Shown here: positions 1 through 7,842 of the stretch, piece after piece
How the letters are laid out: each line of letters begins with the position of its first letter
How positions within the stretch are numbered: position 1 is the first letter of the stretch
Assembly (NCBI GenBank): GCA_900757195.1
Contig: CAAEMZ010000032.1
Location: 1 to 46,080 of the forward strand
Origin: Lachnospiraceae bacterium
Lineage (GTDB): Bacteria > Bacillota > Clostridia > Lachnospirales > Lachnospiraceae
Direction of reading: 5' to 3'
Length of the DNA: 46,080 nt
The notes under the pieces: model-generated
Databases searched by the model: none
What the model was told of the DNA's origin: nothing
The model's input: only the letters and a program-made list of their open reading frames with translations
Program-made: the position numbers and the translations under genes

Positions 1-1
1 G

Positions 2-823
2 CCCCTGTTCAATAAAGAACAGTTCTGCAGGATGGTGGAAAAAGCAAAACATTATATTCATGAGGGTGATATCTTCCAAATTGTATTGTCCAACCGTCTG
101 GATGTTCCCTTTGAAGGAAGTCTTTTAAATACCTATCGTGTACTCCGCACCATCAATCCTTCACCGTATATGTTTTATTTTTCGGGTACAGATGTTGAGG
201 TTGCAGGAGCATCGCCGGAAACCCTGGTCAAACTTGAAAACGGCGTGCTGCATACCTTTCCTCTTGCAGGAACAAGACCGAGAGGCAGAACAGATGAAGA
301 AGACCGTGCCCTTGAAGCGGATCTCCTTGCCGATAAAAAGGAACTTGCCGAACATAATATGCTGGTGGATCTCGGTCGGAACGATCTCGGAAAGATTAGC
401 AGGTTTGGCACGGTGCAGGTCGAAAAGCTTCATTCCATTGAACGATTCTCCCATGTTATGCACATTGGATCAACGGTGCGAGGTGAGATTCGCGGGGACA
501 GGGATGCGCTGGATGCAATAGAGGCAGTACTTCCCGCAGGAACACTTTCCGGTGCGCCGAAGATCAGAGCGTGTCAGCTCATTGGAGAACTGGAAAACAA
601 CAAACGGGGTATCTACGGCGGCGCTATCGGATATATCGATTTTACGGGGAATATGGATACCTGCATTGCTATCCGTATTGCTTATAAGAAGAATGGCAAG
701 GTGTTTGTGAGAAGCGGGGCCGGTATTGTGGCAGACTCTGTTCCGGAAAAAGAATTTGAGGAATGTATGAACAAAGCGAAATCCTCACTCAAAGCATTGG
801 AGCTTGCACAGGAGGGCGAATGA
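2..823 (+). CDS. trpE: Anthranilate synthase component I (3' part, truncated by window start)
   Basis: TrpE makes anthranilate from chorismate using ammonia delivered by TrpG, the first committed step of tryptophan synthesis. The frame is open from base 2, so the 5' part (the N-terminal domain with the tryptophan feedback site) lies outside the window. The visible 273 residues are most of the chorismate-binding domain. Family signatures seen: GDIFQIVLSNR, ASPETLVKL, PLAGTRPRG, the metal/chorismate segment EHNMLVDLGRNDLG, LPAGTLSGAPK, GGAIGYIDF and RSGAGIVADS. An in-frame ATG at 32 is internal to the domain and is not the start. The stop overlaps the trpG start, so the two subunits of the complex are translationally coupled. 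Feedback control or leader attenuation cannot be judged because the region upstream is not present. Confidence 0.96.
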   Translation, partial: PLFNKEQFCRMVEKAKHYIHEGDIFQIVLSNRLDVPFEGSLLNTYRVLRTINPSPYMFYFSGTDVEVAGASPETLVKLENGVLHTFPLAGTRPRGRTDEEDRALEADLLADKKELAEHNMLVDLGRNDLGKISRFGTVQVEKLHSIERFSHVMHIGSTVRGEIRGDRDALDAIEAVLPAGTLSGAPKIRACQLIGELENNKRGIYGGAIGYIDFTGNMDTCIAIRIAYKKNGKVFVRSGAGIVADSVPEKEFEECMNKAKSSLKALELAQEGE

Positions 824-1389
824 TGATTTTATTGATTGATAGCTATGATAGCTTTTCCTATAACCTCTATCAGGTCATCGGTGAGATTGAGCCGGATATC
901 CGGGTTATCCGCAACGATGAAATGACGACAGAGCAGATCGGGGATTTGAAGCCCGATCATATAATTCTTTCGCCGGGGCCCGGCAGACCGGAGAATGCGG
1001 GTATCATCATTGATGTTGTGAAAACAATCCACGATATTCCAATCCTCGGTGTCTGTCTTGGTCATCAGGCAATCTGTGCGGCATTCGGTGCGACTGTAAC
1101 CTACGCAAAGGAACTGATGCACGGTAAACCGTCGGATGTGAAATTTGATACGGACTGTCCGCTGTTCAAAAACTGTCCCGAATTCGCTCCTGTTGCACGG
1201 TATCATTCGCTTGCAGCAGATATTGACACCATTCCCGCAGAAGTAAAAATAACCGCCATTACCACGGACAGAGAGGTAATGGCCGTACAACATAAGGACT
1301 ATCCCATTTATGGGGTCCAGTTTCATCCGGAATCCATTATGACTCCGAACGGAAAAAAGATGCTTGAAAATTTCATAAAGGAGATATGA
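823..1389 (+). CDS. trpG: Anthranilate synthase component II (glutamine amidotransferase)
   Basis: TrpG hydrolyses glutamine and channels ammonia to TrpE. It is a class I (triad) amidotransferase of 188 residues, the normal size for a stand-alone TrpG not fused to TrpD. Visible motifs are ILLIDSYDSFSYNL at the N-terminus, the oxyanion segment LSPGPGRPENAG, the nucleophile elbow GVCLGHQ with Cys78, and GVQFHPES carrying the catalytic His and Glu. Two adjacent ATGs (820 and 823) are possible starts. GGAGGG at 811-816 is 3 nt from the first and 6 nt from the second, so 823 is preferred. The gene overlaps trpE, as expected for subunits needed in equal amounts. The variant could also serve folate synthesis (PabA) in organisms that lack a separate copy; its place in the trp operon makes TrpG the primary role. 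Confidence 0.96.
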   Translation: MILLIDSYDSFSYNLYQVIGEIEPDIRVIRNDEMTTEQIGDLKPDHIILSPGPGRPENAGIIIDVVKTIHDIPILGVCLGHQAICAAFGATVTYAKELMHGKPSDVKFDTDCPLFKNCPEFAPVARYHSLAADIDTIPAEVKITAITTDREVMAVQHKDYPIYGVQFHPESIMTPNGKKMLENFIKEI

Positions 1390-1392
1390 GTC

Positions 1393-2424
1393 ATGATTAA
1401 AGAAGCTATCGTAAAAATTGTAAATAAAGAAGACCTCACTTATGATGAGGCGTACACCGTGATGAACGAAATTATGAGCGGAAAAACAACAGCAACGCAG
1501 AATGCCGCCTTTCTTGCCGCACTTTCTACCAAGAGCGCCAGAGCTGAAACGACCGATGAGATCGCAGGGTGTGCGGCGGCTATGCGGGAACATGCAACCA
1601 GGGTTGAAACCGAAATGGAACTTTTTGAAATCGTTGGAACAGGAGGCGACAACGCCCAAAGTTTTAATATCTCAACAACTTCTGCGCTCGTTGCGGCTGC
1701 AGGCGGCATGAAGGTGGCAAAGCACGGAAACCGTGCAGCATCCTCTATGTGTGGAACAGCAGATTGTCTGGAAGCTCTCGGCGTAAATATTCAGCAAAGT
1801 CCGGAAAGATGCATCGAGCTTTTGAATGAAGTCGGTATGTGCTTCTTCTTTGCGCAGAAATACCACACTTCTATGAAATACGTAGGCGCTATCCGCAGGG
1901 AATTGGGGTTCCGCACGGTGTTTAACATTCTGGGTCCCCTTACAAATCCCGGCACACCGTCCATGCAGCTTCTCGGGGTGTATGACGATTATCTTGTGGA
2001 GCCGCTGGCACAGGTTCTGATCAATCTTGGCGTCAGGCGGGGTATGGTTGTGTACGGTCAGGATAAGTTGGATGAAATCTCCATGAGTGCTCCTACTAAA
2101 ATCTGTGAGATTCGTGACGGATGGTTCAAGTCCTCGGTGATTACGCCGGAAGACTTCGGTTTTGAGCGTTGTACGAAAGATGACCTGAGGGGCGGTACAC
2201 CGGAGGAAAATGCCAGGATCACGCTTGCCGTCTTAAATGGCGAAGGGGGTCACAGAAGAAATGCTGTCCTTATGAATGCCGGCGCTGCACTTTATATTGG
2301 CGGTAAAGCTGACAGCATGAAGGACGGCATTGCGCTTGCTGCCGAGATCATTGATTCCGGCAAGGCATTTCAAACGCTGAACAGGCTCATTGAGGTAAGT
2401 AACCGTCCGGAGGTAAAGATATGA
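1393..2424 (+). CDS. trpD: Anthranilate phosphoribosyltransferase
   Basis: TrpD transfers phosphoribose from PRPP to anthranilate. The 343-residue protein has the family's usual length. An N-terminal helical domain is followed by the PRPP-binding loop GTGGDNAQSFNIST, then KHGNRAASSMCGTADCLEALG (quoted in two parts here: KHGNRAASS and CGTADCLEALG), and the anthranilate-side motif FFFAQKYHTSMK followed by RRELGFRTVFNILGPLTNP. The ATG at 1393 lies 3 nt after the trpG stop. Its ribosome binding site (AAGGAG, about 1378-1383) sits inside the end of trpG, so expression is probably coupled. It belongs to the glycosyltransferase family 3 type. No catalytic residue looks altered. Confidence 0.97.
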   Translation: MIKEAIVKIVNKEDLTYDEAYTVMNEIMSGKTTATQNAAFLAALSTKSARAETTDEIAGCAAAMREHATRVETEMELFEIVGTGGDNAQSFNISTTSALVAAAGGMKVAKHGNRAASSMCGTADCLEALGVNIQQSPERCIELLNEVGMCFFFAQKYHTSMKYVGAIRRELGFRTVFNILGPLTNPGTPSMQLLGVYDDYLVEPLAQVLINLGVRRGMVVYGQDKLDEISMSAPTKICEIRDGWFKSSVITPEDFGFERCTKDDLRGGTPEENARITLAVLNGEGGHRRNAVLMNAGAALYIGGKADSMKDGIALAAEIIDSGKAFQTLNRLIEVSNRPEVKI

Positions 2425-3203
2425 CGATACTCGATCAGCTTGCCGAACACGCCCGTGAACGTGTGGCTGAGGCAAAGAAAAAACGACCGCTTGAACGGAT
2501 CAGACAGCAGGCATTGTCTGTGCCAAAAGGAAATTTTGCTTTTGAGAACGTACTGAAAAAGCCCGGTATCTCCTTTATCTGTGAGTGTAAAAAGGCTTCG
2601 CCATCGAAGGGATTAATCGCATCCGATTTCCCATATCTGCAGATTGCAAAGGAATATGAAGCGGCAGGAGCAGACTGTATTTCCGTGCTGACCGAACCGA
2701 AATGGTTTCTCGGAAGCGACGAATATCTGAAAGAGATCACCGCCTCCGTCTCCATCCCCTGTCTGCGTAAGGACTTCATTGTGGATGAATATATGGTCTA
2801 CGAGTCGAAGCTGCTGGGTGCGTCGGCGGTGCTTCTGATCTGTTCCATACTGAGTGAAGATGAGATTAAGAAATATATCAGCATCTGTGATGAACTGGGC
2901 CTGTCTGCCCTGGTGGAGGCACACGATAAAGCCGAAGTCAGCGCTGCTCTCAGAGCAGGAGCAAGAATGATCGGCGTTAACAACCGTAATCTCAAAGATT
3001 TTTCCATGGATACGGATAATAGCCGGAGGCTTAGAGCATTTATTCCCCGGGATGTGCTATTTGTATCGGAAAGCGGTGTGAAAGAGCCGGAGGACGTTGC
3101 AAAAATCCGTGAGATTGGTGCGGATGCCGTCCTGATCGGAGAAACGCTGATGCGCTCGGATGATAAAAAGACAAAACTTTCAGAACTGAGGGGAATGGTA
3201 TGA
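2421..3203 (+). CDS. trpC: Indole-3-glycerol phosphate synthase
   Basis: TrpC closes the indole ring, converting CdRP to indole-3-glycerol phosphate with loss of CO2 and water. The protein is a 260-residue TIM barrel. The catalytic pieces are visible: CECKKASPSKG with Glu55 and Lys57, LTEPKWFLGS, LRKDFIVDEYMVYES with the catalytic lysine, LVEAHD, GVNNRNLKDF, the phosphate-binding VSESGV and VLIGETLMRSDD. It is monofunctional, not fused to TrpF as in enteric bacteria. The ATG overlaps the trpD stop by 4 nt (ATGA), a coupling signal. Confidence 0.97.
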   Translation: MTILDQLAEHARERVAEAKKKRPLERIRQQALSVPKGNFAFENVLKKPGISFICECKKASPSKGLIASDFPYLQIAKEYEAAGADCISVLTEPKWFLGSDEYLKEITASVSIPCLRKDFIVDEYMVYESKLLGASAVLLICSILSEDEIKKYISICDELGLSALVEAHDKAEVSAALRAGARMIGVNNRNLKDFSMDTDNSRRLRAFIPRDVLFVSESGVKEPEDVAKIREIGADAVLIGETLMRSDDKKTKLSELRGMV

Positions 3204-3808
3204 CAAAGGTAAAATTTTGCGGATTGTCCCGCGCCTGCGATATAGAAGAAGCAAATAATCTGATGCCGGAATACATTGGATTTGTGTTTGCACCGAAAAG
3301 CCGCCGGTATGTTTCACCCGACAGGGCATTTGAATTGAAGCGGCTGCTTATACCCCAAATCAAAGCAGTCGGCGTATTTGTAAATGAAACACCTGAAAAA
3401 ATCGCCGGGCTTTTGAACAAAGGCGTCATTGATATTGCTCAGCTTCACGGCAATGAAGCGGAAGAATATATAGGGCAATTGCGGCAGCTTACCGATAAAC
3501 CGGTCATCCAGGCATTTCGCATTGAAACCGCAGTTGATATTGAAAGAGCGGAACAAAGCACGGCAGATTATGTACTGCTTGACTCCGGTGCAGGTACAGG
3601 CACAACCTTCGATTGGACGTTCATACGAAATATGAAAAAACCGTATTTTCTCGCCGGAGGATTATCCTTTTATAATGTAGGAAAAGCAATACAGCAGCTG
3701 GCGCCTTATGCGGTCGATGTCAGTTCAGGTATTGAGAGGGACGGATACAAAGATAAAGAAAAAATGGCGGCATTCATTGCCGCTGTCAGAAAGGAAGACA
3801 GATTATGA
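3200..3808 (+). CDS. trpF: Phosphoribosylanthranilate isomerase
   Basis: TrpF carries out the Amadori rearrangement of phosphoribosylanthranilate to CdRP. The 202-residue TIM barrel has the general base Cys7 in VKFCGL and the general acid Asp128 in VLLDSGAGTGTTFDW, with the phosphate-binding ends AGGLS and VDVSSGIE. GFVFAPKSRRYV is the typical second-strand signature. It is monofunctional and overlaps trpC by 4 nt. The downstream trpB start also overlaps its stop, so trpC-trpF-trpB form an unbroken coupled run. Confidence 0.96.
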   Translation: MTKVKFCGLSRACDIEEANNLMPEYIGFVFAPKSRRYVSPDRAFELKRLLIPQIKAVGVFVNETPEKIAGLLNKGVIDIAQLHGNEAEEYIGQLRQLTDKPVIQAFRIETAVDIERAEQSTADYVLLDSGAGTGTTFDWTFIRNMKKPYFLAGGLSFYNVGKAIQQLAPYAVDVSSGIERDGYKDKEKMAAFIAAVRKEDRL

Positions 3809-4995
3809 CAAATCCAAACGGACGCTTCGGTATTCACGGCGGTCAGTATATTCCTGAAACGCTGATGAATGCGGTCATTGAACTGGAGGAAGCGTACAAT
3901 CATTATAAAAACGACGCTGAATTCAACAGAGAGCTTGCAAAACTTTTTAATGAATATGCGGGAAGACCGTCACGACTTTATTATGCCGAAAAGATGACGG
4001 AGAACCTCGGCGGTGCAAAAATATACCTCAAGCGGGAAGACCTCAATCACACGGGCGCACATAAGATCAACAATGTGCTCGGTCAGGCGCTTCTTGCAAA
4101 GAAGATGGGAAAAACCCGGCTGATTGCCGAAACAGGCGCAGGGCAGCATGGTGTAGCCACGGCGACTGCCGCCGCACTTATGGGGATGGAATGTGTGGTT
4201 TTTATGGGCGAGGAAGATACCATCCGTCAGGCTCTCAATGTATACCGCATGAGGCTTCTTGGCGCAGAGGTGATTCCTGTAAAGACGGGGACGGCAACGC
4301 TCAAAGACGCTGTATCCGAAGCCATGCGTGAGTGGACTTCCCGTATCAGCGATACCCATTACTGTCTCGGTTCTGTCATGGGCCCTCATCCGTTCCCGAC
4401 CATCGTTCGTGATTTTCAGGCGGTTATCTCCAAAGAAATCAAAGAGCAAATCCTTCAGAAAGAAGGCAGACTGCCCGATGCGGTCATTGCCTGTGTGGGC
4501 GGCGGCTCCAATGCTATCGGCAGCTTCTATCACTTCATCGGTGATACGTCTGTTCATCTGATCGGCTGTGAAGCGGCTGGCAGAGGCGTTGATACTTTTG
4601 AAACAGCGGCAACCATTGCCACGGGAAGGCTCGGTATCTTCCACGGTATGAAATCCTATTTTTGTCAGGATGCGTACGGTCAGATTGCTCCCGTTTATTC
4701 CATTTCCGCAGGTCTTGATTATCCTGGCATAGGACCGGAGCACGCCCATCTTCACGATATCGGCAGAGCGGAATATGTTCCTGTAACCGACGACGAAGCG
4801 GTAAATGCTTTTGAATATCTGGCAAAGACCGAAGGTATTATTCCGGCAATCGAATCGGCTCACGCGGTGGCCCATGCTATGAAGATCGCACCGGCAATGG
4901 ATAAAGAGAAGATCATCGTTATTACGATTTCCGGCAGAGGTGACAAAGACTGTGCAGCAATTGCCCGTTACAGAGGGGAGGATATCCATGAGTAA
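3805..4995 (+). CDS. trpB: Tryptophan synthase beta subunit
   Basis: TrpB condenses indole with L-serine using pyridoxal phosphate and works in the alpha2-beta2 complex with TrpA. The 396-residue protein is of the TrpB1 type that pairs with TrpA. Lys87, in EDLNHTGAHKINN, is the PLP Schiff-base lysine; ETGAGQHGVATA is the carboxylate-binding loop and contains the catalytic Glu; GGGSNAIG holds the PLP phosphate. The ATG overlaps the trpF stop by 4 nt. Its own stop lies 8 nt inside trpA, matching the need for equal subunit amounts. Confidence 0.97.
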   Translation: MTNPNGRFGIHGGQYIPETLMNAVIELEEAYNHYKNDAEFNRELAKLFNEYAGRPSRLYYAEKMTENLGGAKIYLKREDLNHTGAHKINNVLGQALLAKKMGKTRLIAETGAGQHGVATATAAALMGMECVVFMGEEDTIRQALNVYRMRLLGAEVIPVKTGTATLKDAVSEAMREWTSRISDTHYCLGSVMGPHPFPTIVRDFQAVISKEIKEQILQKEGRLPDAVIACVGGGSNAIGSFYHFIGDTSVHLIGCEAAGRGVDTFETAATIATGRLGIFHGMKSYFCQDAYGQIAPVYSISAGLDYPGIGPEHAHLHDIGRAEYVPVTDDEAVNAFEYLAKTEGIIPAIESAHAVAHAMKIAPAMDKEKIIVITISGRGDKDCAAIARYRGEDIHE

Positions 4996-5758
4996 TATCA
5001 AAAAAGCATTTGAAAATGGTAAGGCTTTCATCGCATTTATTACCTGCGGCGATCCGGATCTGGAGACAACGGCAGCAGTTGTTCGCGCCGCTGTCGAAAA
5101 CGGCGCCGATCTCATTGAACTTGGCATCCCGTTTTCTGATCCTACGGCAGAAGGGCCTGTCATTCAGGGAGCAAATCTCAGGGCGCTGAACGGAGGCATT
5201 ACAACGGATAAGATATTTGCCTTTGTAAAAGAGCTTCGCCGTGACGTAAAGGTACCGATGGTTTTTATGACCTATGCCAATGTGGTACTCTCCTATGGTT
5301 CGGAAAGATTCATTTCGGCCTGCCGGGATATTGAAATTGACGGACTCATTCTTCCTGATCTGCCGTTTGAGGAAAAAGAGGAATTTTACGCCATCTGCAA
5401 AAAGCATGGCGTGGATTTAATTTCACTCATTGCACCTACTTCGGAAAATCGGATCACCATGATCGCAAAAGAGGCAGAAGGTTTCATATATATCGTATCC
5501 AGCCTTGGCGTGACCGGTATGAGAAACGAGATCAAGACAGACCTTGCGTCTATTGTCAGGGGAGTAAGAGAAAATACCAATGTACCGTGTGCTATCGGGT
5601 TTGGTATTTCCACGCCTGAGCAGGCTAAGAAAATGGCAGATATCTCGGATGGCGCTATTGTCGGCTCCGCTATTATAAAGCTGCTTGAAAAGTATGGCAA
5701 GGAGGCGCCAAAATATGTAGGTGAATACGTAAAATCCATGAAGGATGCCATAAAATAA
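4988..5758 (+). CDS. trpA: Tryptophan synthase alpha subunit
   Basis: TrpA splits indole-3-glycerol phosphate into indole and glyceraldehyde 3-phosphate and passes indole through the tunnel to TrpB. The chosen ATG at 4988 gives 256 residues, begins MSNIKKAFENGK, and has a GGGGAG site 7 nt upstream; an upstream in-frame ATG at 4940 lies inside trpB. Visible motifs are FITCGDPDLE, ELGIPFSDP with catalytic Glu44 (E. coli Glu49), and the phosphate loops near GFGIS and GAIVGSAI. One oddity: the second catalytic acid, Asp60 in E. coli numbering within the usual ADG, is Glu55 here (TAEG). The charge is kept, so I still call it functional. It is the last trp gene; no strong terminator follows. Confidence 0.95.
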   Translation: MSNIKKAFENGKAFIAFITCGDPDLETTAAVVRAAVENGADLIELGIPFSDPTAEGPVIQGANLRALNGGITTDKIFAFVKELRRDVKVPMVFMTYANVVLSYGSERFISACRDIEIDGLILPDLPFEEKEEFYAICKKHGVDLISLIAPTSENRITMIAKEAEGFIYIVSSLGVTGMRNEIKTDLASIVRGVRENTNVPCAIGFGISTPEQAKKMADISDGAIVGSAIIKLLEKYGKEAPKYVGEYVKSMKDAIK

Positions 5759-5860
5759 AATTGAATTTTCCACCGGAAAGACCAATGCGTTATATTTTTG
5801 GGCAAACAGAGCAGGCGGTTCCTGAATATACTATAAGGAATTCTTTCTGGGAGGCTGCAA

Positions 5861-7018
5861 ATGAACATTTATGTGGTAGAGCCTGGGGATGATGTTGACG
5901 GGATTTCGGCCAAATACGGCGTTCCGGCAGGTCGGGTGATTTCGGATAATCAGTTGATCTATCCGTATGACCTGGCAGTCGGTCAGGCCCTTCTTATCCG
6001 GGATGGAATGACCGCAGAAGCAGGAAGGGAAATCCGGAGCAATGGCTACGCCTATCCTTTTATCAGTCCGTGGGTTTTGGAACAGACACTTCCGTATCTG
6101 ACAGAGTTGTCGGTCTTTTCTTATGGTTTTACTGCCGAAGGCGGGCTTGTCGATCCTCTGCTCGATGACCAGTGGATGATTGGCACAGCGTTTCGGTTTG
6201 GAACCCGGCCGATACTGACGCTGACGCCGCTGGGAGCCGATGGGACGTTTGATAACCGCCGCATCAGCGCGGTGGTCCGGAATGAAACGAGCCGTTCACG
6301 GCTGATTGAAAACCTGATCCGTGTCATGAAGGAGAAAGGGTATCAGGGACTCGATATTGACTTTGAATATATTCTTGCCGAAGACAGGGATTCATTTACA
6401 GAATTTGTGCAGGTCTGTGCAGATGCCATGCACCGGGAAGGTTACAGCCTTTCGGTTGCGCTGGCGCCGAAAACTTCGGCAGATCAGCCGGGCCTTCTCT
6501 ATGAAGGCAAAGATTATCGGGCCATTGGTGCGGCGGCGGATTCGGTGCTTTTAATGACTTATGAATGGGGATATACGTATGGGCCTCCGATGGCGGTGGC
6601 GCCGGTGGATAAAGTGCGTCAGGTGGTCGAATATGCGGTGACGGAGATTCCGCGGGAAAAGATTGATCTGGGGATTCCGAATTACGGGTATGACTGGCCC
6701 CTGCCTTTTATCCGGGGAACGACCCGGGCGCGGACGATTGGCAATGTAGAGGCGGTACGCATCGCGATTTCCTACGGGGCTTCGATACAGTTTGATGAAG
6801 TCGCTCGGTCGCCATGGTTTTATTATACGGATGACCGGGGAATCCGGCACGAGGTGTGGTTTGAAGATGTCCGGAGCCTTCAGGCAAAGTTTGACCTTGT
6901 GGATGAATTCACTCTGAGAGGGGTGGGCTATTGGCAGATTATGCAGCTTTTCAGGGCAAACTGGCTGCTTTTGGCAGAGAATTTCCGGATTGTGAAGGAG
7001 ATTTCTGCAGAAAGATAA
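5861..7018 (+). CDS. LysM and glycoside hydrolase 18 protein, SleL/YaaH-like spore peptidoglycan enzyme
   Basis: The 385-residue protein has one N-terminal LysM peptidoglycan-binding domain (about 1-47, YVVEPGDDVDGISAKYGVP) and a GH18 TIM barrel (about 60-380). The GH18 acid is Glu169 in GLDIDFEY, and VLLMTYEWG is the typical late barrel strand. There is no signal peptide, as in SleL/YaaH cortical-fragment lytic enzymes that are made in the mother cell and built onto the spore. That family acts on N-acetylglucosamine bonds in cortex fragments during germination. Known relatives often carry two LysM domains; only one is seen here. GGGAGG at 5849-5854 sits 6 nt before the ATG. The 102 bp after trpA hold no clear promoter. 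The gene is alone between trpA and a terminator. The spore role is inferred from family and lack of a secretion signal. Confidence 0.8.
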   Translation: MNIYVVEPGDDVDGISAKYGVPAGRVISDNQLIYPYDLAVGQALLIRDGMTAEAGREIRSNGYAYPFISPWVLEQTLPYLTELSVFSYGFTAEGGLVDPLLDDQWMIGTAFRFGTRPILTLTPLGADGTFDNRRISAVVRNETSRSRLIENLIRVMKEKGYQGLDIDFEYILAEDRDSFTEFVQVCADAMHREGYSLSVALAPKTSADQPGLLYEGKDYRAIGAAADSVLLMTYEWGYTYGPPMAVAPVDKVRQVVEYAVTEIPREKIDLGIPNYGYDWPLPFIRGTTRARTIGNVEAVRIAISYGASIQFDEVARSPWFYYTDDRGIRHEVWFEDVRSLQAKFDLVDEFTLRGVGYWQIMQLFRANWLLLAENFRIVKEISAER

Positions 7019-7066
7019 AAACACCGATGGATCCAAAACATTGTGGATGAATCGGTGTTTGTTTTT
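7019..7066. terminator. Bidirectional intrinsic terminator between convergent genes
   Basis: A 10-bp stem pairs 7019-7028 (AAACACCGAT) with 7051-7060, and an inner ATCCA/TGGAT stem extends it past a 2x2 mismatch. A T-rich tract follows on plus (7058-7066), and the complementary A-tract (7017-7024) gives a T-rich run in the minus direction. It therefore serves both the GH18 gene and the response regulator gene that end on either side. Confidence 0.85.
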
Positions 7067-7073
7067 GAGAAAA

Positions 7074-7757
7074 TTAAATAACAAACCGGTAGCCAAGACC
7101 ACGAACGGTCTGAATATATTTGGGTTTGGAAGGATCGTCCTCGATTTTCTGACGAAGCCGGTTGATATAAACCATAATGGCGTTATCATCGATGATCGCG
7201 TCGCCCCAGACGAGTTCATACAGCATATCCCGTGAAAAAATACGGTTGACGTTGTCGATGAACAGTTTCATGATCGCATTTTCTTTGGAGGAAAGCGGAA
7301 TCTCGATGTCATTTTTATAAAAGCGCAGGGTGCTGGTGTTATAGCGGAAAGGTCCTGCAGTCAGATCGCTTTCTGCGCCGGGAAGTTTGTTTCGGCTGCG
7401 CCGGATGAGAGCTTTGACCTTGGCGCCCAGAGTGATGGGATTAAAAGGTTTGGTGATATAATCGTCCGCGCCGATATCAAGGCCGTACAATGTATCATAA
7501 TCTTCTTTACGTCCGCTGACGATAATAATCGGAATTTTTAGTCCGTTTCGGCGGATGGTCTGAATGACCTCAAATCCGTCCATGCCTTTCATATTAATAT
7601 CCAGCAGTAAAAGCTCATATTCCCTCTGTGTTAAAAGCGCCAGCGCCTGTTCGCCGCTGGAAGCGGTATCCGCTTCAAGGCCGTTGCTTTTGATGACCTT
7701 ATACAATATCGTGAGAACAGCCGTATCATCATCGACAATCAAAACAGTGTCAGCCAT
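7074..7757 (-). CDS. OmpR-family response regulator
   Basis: This 227-residue regulator has a receiver domain (about 1-118) and a winged-helix DNA-binding domain (about 130-227). Receiver residues are complete: acidic pocket Asp9/Asp10 in IVDDD, phospho-acceptor Asp53 in LLLDINMKGMDG, switch Ser81 and Lys103 in YITKPFNP. The C-terminus YIQTVRGLGYRFVI is the wing typical of the OmpR/PhoB class. The start at 7757 is preferred because GGGGGAG lies 5 nt upstream of it; a longer version would add nine residues. It is divergent from the histidine kinase gene across 85 bp, so the two are very likely partners. The targets are not known. The redox locus starting at 9720 is the nearest candidate on the kinase side. 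Confidence 0.93.
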   Translation of the reverse strand: MADTVLIVDDDTAVLTILYKVIKSNGLEADTASSGEQALALLTQREYELLLLDINMKGMDGFEVIQTIRRNGLKIPIIIVSGRKEDYDTLYGLDIGADDYITKPFNPITLGAKVKALIRRSRNKLPGAESDLTAGPFRYNTSTLRFYKNDIEIPLSSKENAIMKLFIDNVNRIFSRDMLYELVWGDAIIDDNAIMVYINRLRQKIEDDPSKPKYIQTVRGLGYRFVI

Positions 7758-7842
7758 GGGTTCTCCCCCTTTACAGAAATCCATACATTCGTTAATATAA
7801 ATATTATATAAAAAGTAAGGAATTTTGGCAAGGGGGAGACTT
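7758..7842. promoter_or_regulatory. Divergent control region of the two-component system
   Basis: These 85 bp separate the response regulator (minus) from the kinase (plus). The middle is very AT-rich and holds a perfect 6-bp inverted repeat with a 2-bp spacer (TAATAT-AA-ATATTA, 7793-7806). Reading minus, TATAAT can be found within 7802-7811 as a possible -10. No -35 is convincing on either strand. The palindrome is a plausible autoregulatory site, by inference only. Confidence 0.4.

Noticed and set aside
829..1659. 276-residue antisense ORF over trpG and trpD
   Set aside because: It is antisense to two well-supported genes, has no recognisable motif, and its composition follows from the sense codons.
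3970..5163. 397-residue antisense ORF over trpB and trpA
   Set aside because: Long but a shadow of the conserved trpB/trpA coding frame; no domain and no ribosome binding site.
5759..5860. Terminator after trpA
   Set aside because: Only a 5-bp TTTCC/GGAAA hairpin is found, without a T tract; too weak to call.
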